A stretch of 15,340 bases of DNA from Krasilnikovozyma curviuscula (taxonomy: Eukaryota > Basidiomycota > Tremellomycetes > Cystofilobasidiales > Mrakiaceae), in assembly GCA_014825775.1 (NCBI GenBank), contig MVAQ01000346.1, forward strand, positions 1 through 15,340, read 5' to 3'. Positions within the stretch are counted from its first letter, which is position 1. Each line of letters begins with the position of its first letter. Position numbers and translations under genes: made by a program. Of this stretch, positions 9,201 to 15,340 are shown in pieces. The notes under the pieces were generated by a model that saw only the letters and a list, made by a program, of their open reading frames with translations, did no database searches and was not told the DNA's origin.

Positions 9201-12200
9201 ACCTCCAAAGCTATCCCACCATCACTGGCTGGCTTGGCTACTCATCCAGGGTATGAAATTGTCCGTCGACTGCTCAGCGACTCGAATCTTCTCAAGGCAC
9301 TGCTCCAAGTTGCCGCAGTTGGAATCGATTCTCTGAATGAGGACAACTTCAAAACACCACTCATGGAAAAATCTGTCTTGAGGTCGCTTCGAATTATCTA
9401 CCGCATCCTCCAAATCCAAAACTTGTATGTCGAGGTCCTCATCCCAACACTTTCAGAATCAAGATCGGCTCTCAATACATCCACATTCACCGTCCCGTCG
9501 TCACCTCTGACAACTTTGGATGAGCATCTCCTCTACTCACATCAGGTGGTGATTCAGATCGCGCTATACGTCAGAATGGAATCGAATCAGGAGATCGAGC
9601 TTCTGTCGGTACGAATACTGGAAATGCTAGCTCAGTCGCCATACTTCATGGCGGTTGACCGATTCGACAATGCGTACGGCACTCAAATGAACAGGCTTGC
9701 TGGTATCATTGATTCATCGAACGAATCGTTGAGAATTGCTCATGGATTCGTTGCTCTTTTGGAAACTTTGGATGGAAATCTGGAGTCACCATCAGAGGAT
9801 GTTCTGCAGGATCTAGTGATGTCAGACAATCAAACTTCCATACCTACAGCTCAAACTGGTTATATCCAACCAATTCAGTTATCCATTATGGACCTTCTTC
9901 TGGCCAACACCACAGCATCTTCACCCGGTCCAAACTTTGCTCACTTCTTGTTGGGAATCGACCTTTCAGCACCACCAGCATCTCTAGAAATAGAAGATCC
10001 TGCTAACATCAATAGTCGCATCTCCTGCCTCCATGTTATCTTTAAACTTCTCAATACTGGTAGTGATGAAACGGACGGTGAAGAATCACTTCTCGACCTC
10101 CATCCCGTTCTTGCCGACAAATGCGCCAAGCTGATATACCAGCTGTCAGTCCATCCATTGACAGCCTCAGCGATGTTGAGATATCTTCGAACAAGAGAAG
10201 ACTATTGCTTCAATCAGCTGTCAATATTCCCATTGACTGTTATGGCTGCGTCTCACACCAACGGCGAAGTGCTGTACTCCAATGGCGCTACAGTCTCGAC
10301 ATCAGCAGCCTGTGTGACATCGCTCTTACGATACAGAGCTAGCGTGCTGGATACAACTTCTCTTGAACTTCACGTCATCAACCCTACCGGACAACATGCT
10401 TCGAGACTGGTTCAAAAGATTTTCGGTACCCCTGATGACTTTGAATCCAGAGCTAACGGTACTGCTCCCATGGATCAGCCTCTCGCTTTGGTTATTGAGA
10501 TTCTTCAGTCTCTTGATTTCGACTGGAGGGATGCCATTCCCACTGACGACCTCAAGCTCACTTACTTCGCCAACTTGGACTTTTCAACTTGCCTCAAACA
10601 GAACAGCCACGGATGTGAAGTTTATGACTTCCGCTCGCTTCTCTCCGCTATGAATGCAGTCAGACGATACCTTCAGCGATCCGGTGCTATCTCATCTCCA
10701 ATTCAGCATGATGGTATCAAACAGGAAGCTCAATCTATATTGGAAGTTTTAAGGGTAGAGAATCACAAACGGGAGGTTGGACACGCGAGGCATCAAAACC
10801 TTGTTTCTTGGCAACAACTCCTCAACATCGTTCTTCTAAAATCTTTCACACTGATCCCTCAAGAGCTTAGGGAGACATTGGTCTTCGAAATTCTTTCGGC
10901 GATATTCAGGATTATGTCCAATCCAGAAATCAACCAGGCAGCCTACGAGCTACTCAGTGAATCTGTTCTCACCCTCTTGATGAAGCTGCGTGAGACAAGA
11001 AGGGACTTGACAAACTCCGTAGAAAACATTACTGCTCTTCCGGCTGAGCAGCTTCACACCCTATTCCGCCAAGTCATCGACTGCTTGACCAGGTCTGGAA
11101 CCACTGAAATGGTTCGAGGTAACCTTTACGCTGTCATCACCAACTATTTCCAACTTATTTCTGCATCAGCCCCACCTTCAGAGCCACACTCCTCGTTGGA
11201 TTCCTCATACTTTGGTGAAGATCTTGCCAAATCGCAATACACCGCAGCAGTACAAACTCGCATCAAGGCTCATAGTTCCCTCATCGCAACATCGCTCATG
11301 ATTCTCAACGCATCACTTGATAGACTCATCCCTGTTATCTGTCGAGACTGCTTGGATGGAAGTGAAATTTGGAAGACAGTTGCTTTCTCGACATTAGACA
11401 CGTTGTTTGCCATGTCGGCAGAAGATCCAAGTTCTCGTCTTCTTACAACCCTTTTCAAGAACGGGTTCCTACGAAGTTTCGTCCAATCCCTCAAAGATGC
11501 TGACGAGGATCTTATTGGTGTACTCAACGCTGATCCAGGTGCGTTTGCTGATCTATGTCTATTCTTTTTTTTTTTTACCTCGATTCATGATCTAATGTTT
11601 CTTCTTCTTGACAACACAGAAAATCTCAATTGTGTATACGTCTACGAATCGAAAACAGCTTTACTGATCAGAATTGCACAGACCAAACTTGGAGCTGAAC
11701 GTTTGATTGACGCTAGGCTGCTCGAGGTTCTTGGACAGTGCTACTTCATTGACGCTCGACCAGAAATAGACCAATCATACTTTGGTAAGCATATAATGTG
11801 ACCTGGGCTCTTCCGATTTGGAAGCTGATTTCATTTGTGTATATTAGACCTGGATTCGTTCTTGCCTCCAGCCATTGAGCGATACCATCAACTTATCGTT
11901 CCAGCTCTGCAAGTCATGATCAGCACCCTCTCGACCCTTGCTCAATCATCACAAATCGCTATTGCTCAGGTGAGGTCGTCTTGTTAAAAAAAAAAATTTA
12001 CCATGACTAACGTAGTTCTTGTTATTTAGGCACTCTCTTTCATCAGTTCACATCGAGAGACGATTCTCATCATTTTGAAGGAGAATTCTTCGATCGTACC
12101 GCTTGCATCCGTGAAGGAGCTCTCCTTGCTGGTGACACTCTGTAATACCGTCCTACCAATCATCCCACCTACAGACCTGGTAAGTTCTTTGGTGGAGTTG

Positions 12201-13507
12201 GGTGAGCTAGAACTCGAGAATGGAATTAACCTGATTTTCTTGCATTATTCAGGGACTCCCATCTGGATACGGTGGATTCCATCTTGCTATCCTCACCCTG
12301 GCAGGAAAGTTCTTCGTCCGAGAACGATGGATGCCGCTCGTTGCACCAGCGACAGATTCTCAACGACAAGATGCCACCATTGCTGCGCCAGGTGTGGGCG
12401 TTCAGGGATCTATCTTTGAGCGCAATGCAGACAATTCAGTCGAAGATCTCAACAAAGCTCTTCTCGCTTATATGGTTCTGGCGACTCAAGCGAAAAGTGA
12501 GTCGCTTTTGTTATTCCATTGCCAATATGCTCGTTCATTGACATTCTCGATTCCGATTCTTCCAGTTGGAGGTAGTATTCGCCCAGTCTTGGTTCCATCT
12601 ATCACAACAAAGGAAGGAGAGAGTATAGGACGGGGTTAGTCTATTTCCTCTCTGCTTTGTGAGTCATGCTAATCTCTCTTCTCCAGTTGGCCCTGCTACG
12701 ATCAGTGCTGCCATCGGCCTTCTCTTCGATACAACACTGAATTTAAAGAACAAGACTGATAAGCTGAGAGATGTTACTTTCAAGCTCGCTCAACCAGTTG
12801 GATTGACTATCTCGGAGATTGAAGAGGTGCGTTGTTCATCTTGAGCTAAAGCTTTTGGTCACTGACTTGGTCCATGATGATCTCTCACAATGCAGATCCT
12901 CTCGTCTACTCTAGAAGATAACAGTGGAAAAATGACGTTGGCTCAACGACAGAAGTTAGCCATGAGCACTCTGCTTCGCATGCAAAAAGCGGCTACAGTC
13001 GAAGCTAGCAACGATTTGTGTAAGCCTCCCTCACGCCAATAATCAGTAGATTTTTAGAAAACTTCTGACAACTTCATGTTCCTCTTCCGTTAGATATGGT
13101 CGAAACACTTCTTCTTCTCATCTGGCGTCACATACTGTATTACATAAACGAAGCGTTCCAGGCAACGGAATCGAGTGGTTTTGCTACAGTTCTACCATCG
13201 AGTCTGTCAATTCGTTTGAGCCAAAGTACATCTGAGGCTTCCTTGGGCGTGAGTCAGAGAGGCGGCGTGAATTCGAAGGAGCTGTGGAACAAAACGAGAG
13301 GAGAGTTGAGTCCCGTGTTGGAGAGGTTGGAGGCTTTAGAGCTGGTAAGCTTGGGTTTTGTCTCGATGTTTCTGAAAGCTATTACTGATCAGTTCGTTGT
13401 TGTAGACGAGCGATATATTTGGACCAGACGCGAGTTTGCGACAGTCGTATTTAGGAATATTTGTGAGAAGGTTGAGGGAGCTCGATGTAGCTCAAAATCG
13501 ATCATAG
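6264..13507 (+). CDS. NUP192: nuclear pore inner-ring nucleoporin Nup192 (Nup205 orthologue)
   Basis: Encodes a 2092-residue alpha-helical solenoid scaffold of the nuclear pore inner ring, which in fungi binds Nic96 and Nup53. Fifteen exons: 6264-6468, 6568-7264, 7332-7392, 7463-7522, 7582-8057, 8126-11538, 11620-11784, 11848-11969, 12030-12179, 12253-12496, 12566-12634, 12687-12826, 12896-13019, 13094-13344, 13406-13507. Exon lengths total 6279 bases, and every junction keeps frame. Recognition rests on the N-terminal RLNQEFITETLFLSDLLNL block, on TPWACLPLQSVVILQWTLTL (about residue 342), on LYRDCPPDFGVKYW (around 500), and on the C-terminal FGPDASLRQ...VRRLREL end typical of this family. 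Length agrees with metazoan Nup205 (~2000) and exceeds budding-yeast Nup192 (1683). The large exon 6 holds over half of the protein. Intron 6 (11539-11619) has a 12-T tract and is stop-free. The start is the first ATG of the open exon, in context AGGATGA. Confidence 0.94.
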
Positions 13508-13755
13508 GACTGGTCAGAATGTACTTCATGCTTAGCAAAATTATTTTTCCCAGACTGCTTCTTTTGCAAGAGTTCACGAGATGTTGTTCGTGGGACACTA
13601 GGATCGAATACAGAAAATGTTCATGACGTGATCAGGGTTACATAACGAAACAAAACCATCCCTTCCACCTAGACATTGACGTGAATTCAAATCTGCTCCC
13701 TACTCCAGAGTGATTTTATTTTCTCGTTGCTGTCTGGCGAAGCGTTACGTGTCAT
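13508..13755. other. convergent intergenic region, NUP192 / KRE6-like
   Basis: Only 248 bases separate the two stop codons. This is far too short for the several hundred luminal residues that normally follow the anchor of a KRE6/SKN1 protein. The region serves as the 3' side of both genes and may contain decayed KRE6 sequence (see the separate entry). Confidence 0.7.
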
Positions 13756-13775
13756 TCAATGGGGTGCTAAATCGC
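13680..13775 (-). pseudogene. possible decayed start of the KRE6 luminal domain
   Basis: On the reverse strand, beyond the GINSSGQ block, fragments in changing frames resemble the conserved order of the family. An FSTPLNDT reading lies near 13771-13748, where a Leu-Ile-Asp...Thr-Pro motif is expected. A GAATTC-centred stretch near 13695-13680 resembles the codons for the Ser-Asp-Glu-Phe-Asn motif. Their spacing of about 25 codons fits recalled members. Frames are broken by stops and small indels. This is a by-eye match only and could be wishful. Confidence 0.2.
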
Positions 13776-15118
13776 TCCAGAGGAGTACCCGTGACGCTCC
13801 CCAGTAGGGTTTAGATCTGGTGATCAATTGGCCTGAGGAGTTAATACCAGCTGTAAAAATAAATCAGTGAGTCATCAGGAGCAATAAATGGCGAGAATGA
13901 GGAAGATGGCCGCCTTACTGGTGTTCAGCTGGCAAATAGACGAAGGAGAACCCCTTAACGGTCAGTAGTTTGGTCCAGCCCAACATAAATACGACTCAAG
14001 CTTACCACATCAAAAGAGTGAGCGTCTGTTTCTCGTTGGATGACCGGAAAGCCGATGCTGTGTAGTGCCGTCGTTTGGTCAGTGACAAACCTCCGACGGA
14101 GTATGTTGAATAGAGTCTTACAACAGAGTAAGTAGGCCTATGAGTAAGAGAATAAGGAAACCAATGTTGCTGAACGCTCTGTAAGATCCTATGGGTTCTC
14201 TGTAGCGCCTGTTTCAAAAAAAGACCAGAGATCTATGGTTAGTAAACACTTGTGATGGCACTCCACAAATAGCTGGTTACTCACTTTTCCATCAATAGTC
14301 CCTGTTCTCCTTGAAGCAGGTCTAGTTCTTTATCATGAACATCCACATCCTCTCTCCAGTTCAATCCTAGAACGTCAAAATCTCCCACGCTGAATCTCTC
14401 GCTCAAAGTTGCGCCTTCCATGAAAAGTGATGATGATTTAAGGTTTGGAGACGGCGACTGAACAAGTGTTCCACTGAGGGATTCTTCTAGCTCTGTGTTG
14501 GTCGAAGACGAAGGCGTCATGTGTTGACTTCTAGTATTGTCGGGTGATGATTTAAAGTCTTTGGTGGAGAAGTATTCTTTTGGATAGCGTTCTGACCAAG
14601 AGTCCCTATAGCTCTACGATTTAGCAAGAAGTGCTTGTATATGAGTGACAAGATGTGGGCTGAGGAGTCTAGCGTCTGAGGCAACCCAGGCGCAATGAGG
14701 AAGATAAGTGTAATCGTAAACACACCTCTGTTGTCGACGAGAGGCTGTCTCTGTTTCTCATCCTGGGTCTTCTCCGAGATTGATCCAATGGAGTATCTTT
14801 TAACTCACTCTCCGAGATACTAAGAAGTCCACTGAAGCTTCTGCTTCTTCCTCTCTGGTCGCCGAACGGAACGACAGGGACAACAGGTTGTAACCCAATA
14901 TCTTCTTCCTCCATACTGGATCTTATGGGTTCTTCTATACTAATACTAGAGTATAGTGAAGTATGTTTGGGTTTGGGGACGTACTCCCTTGAGTAATCGT
15001 CCAGGTTCGCAGAGGTCGATAGGAAAGTTGCAGTTAGATTTGAACCTTCTGCTGGCGATGTTGATTGCCCCAACTGACTGTTTCGATTCTTGTTGAAAGG
15101 AAAATTCGGCAAACCCAT
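13756..15118 (-). CDS. truncated KRE6/SKN1-type beta-1,6-glucan synthesis protein (N-terminal part and anchor only)
   Basis: The spliced reverse strand encodes 321 residues in six exons: 15118-14726, 14613-14285, 14208-14122, 14057-14006, 13928-13919, 13850-13756 (966 bases). Residues 1-240 are a Ser/Thr- and acid-rich cytosolic region. KRYREPIGSYRAFSN (241-255) leads into one membrane segment (about 256-276, GFLILLLIGLLTLFIGFPVI). After it come a short luminal part with two N-glycosylation sequons (N289, N294) and GINSSGQ (292-298). A type II membrane protein with exactly this anchor and the GINSSGQ block marks the KRE6/SKN1 family, which acts in the secretory pathway in cell-wall beta-1,6-glucan formation. 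The family's GH16-like catalytic domain is missing: the frame ends 23 residues later and NUP192 lies immediately beyond. Splice signals are all intact, including TACTAAC in intron 2. It is either a recently truncated pseudogene, a small repurposed membrane protein, or an assembly misjoin. Confidence 0.7.
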
Positions 15119-15128
15119 TTCTGAGATT

Positions 15129-15167
15129 TTATAGTGAATGGACGAAGGGGCTATTGAGCTTTGTCAT
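15129..15167 (-). other. candidate upstream ORF in the KRE6-like leader
   Basis: A 12-codon open frame (ATG at 15167, TAA ending at 15129) lies 10 bases before the main ATG at 15118 and in another frame. If the transcript starts upstream, it could lower translation of the main frame. The transcription start is unknown; a TATAAAA-like stretch overlaps its end (about 15126-15132). Confidence 0.3.
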
Positions 15168-15320
15168 TGAGAAAAAGTCAGGATTGCATGTCAATTAGAT
15201 CAGGTTAGTAACCCCACACACCGAAGAAATCTTTCCCTGAGCCTTCCGCACCTCACGAAGCAGCCTTAACCAGAATTGACCTTAAATGAACAGGGTTGAG
15301 ATCAAGGTAAAGAGAGAGAA
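15168..15320 (-). promoter_or_regulatory. upstream region of the KRE6-like gene
   Basis: About 150 bases 5' of the gene on the reverse strand. I see no defined promoter motif. A TACTAAC sequence near 15205-15215 (reverse strand) matches a branch site, so a 5'-UTR intron is conceivable. The far end is purine-rich on + (AGAGAGAGAA) and runs into the poly-G end. Confidence 0.3.
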
Positions 15321-15340
15321 GGGGGGGGGGGGGGGGGGGG
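15321..15340. other. poly-G terminus, probable assembly artefact
   Basis: The last 20 bases are all G. Such runs at a sequence end are typical of no-signal calls in two-colour short-read sequencing, or of G-tailing, rather than of a genomic tract. It suggests that the window stops at a contig end. Confidence 0.7.

Noticed and set aside
8083..11801. Several reverse and alternative forward frames over the NUP192 large exon
   Set aside because: They are shadows of the 3.4-kb exon; only the NUP192 frame gives family motifs and correct splice phases.
11986..11996. Run of 11 A inside a NUP192 intron
   Set aside because: An ordinary intronic homopolymer between a good donor and the branch site; no sign of a retroposed poly-A tail.
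1..15340. Transposon, prophage, CRISPR or defence system
   Set aside because: No transposase, long terminal or terminal inverted repeats, spaced direct repeats or bacterial genes were seen; gene structure is fungal throughout.

Overview
This window reads as nuclear DNA of a basidiomycete fungus, most likely a tremellomycete relative (Cryptococcus/Kwoniella-like). That placement is an inference from intron-rich genes (introns of 52-112 bases, GT..AG, CTRAY-type branch sites shortly before the acceptor), tight gene spacing and the style of the encoded proteins. I found no tRNA, rRNA, transposon, CRISPR array or bacterial-type operon. The sequence ends in 20 consecutive G, which suggests the raw end of an assembled contig.

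Layout. Bases 3-77 may hold the last codons of a gene cut by the left edge. About 1.4 kb without a recognisable gene follows, carrying several short hairpins. RPS10 (40S ribosomal protein eS10) lies at 1490-2276 on + in five exons. After a 397-base gap with a candidate MCB box (ACGCGT) comes RAD9 at 2674-5068 on + in eight exons; it encodes a subunit of the 9-1-1 DNA-damage checkpoint clamp with a long acidic tail. A 1.2-kb gap follows, with one unexplained open frame on -. NUP192 (inner-ring nucleoporin, Nup205 orthologue) spans 6264-13507 on + in fifteen exons and encodes 2092 residues. On the - strand and convergent with it, 15118-13756 encodes the cytosolic and membrane-anchor part of a KRE6/SKN1-type beta-1,6-glucan synthesis protein. 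It stops just after the anchor, and the space before NUP192 is too small for the normal GH16-like luminal domain.

The three complete genes are unrelated housekeeping functions (translation, checkpoint, nuclear pore) and do not form a pathway. I rebuilt all exons by reading frame, splice-site consensus and recalled family similarity; exon lengths sum to whole codons in every gene. The most unusual item is the truncated KRE6-like gene, whose splice sites look intact although its catalytic domain is absent. I did not find a convincing new biological system.
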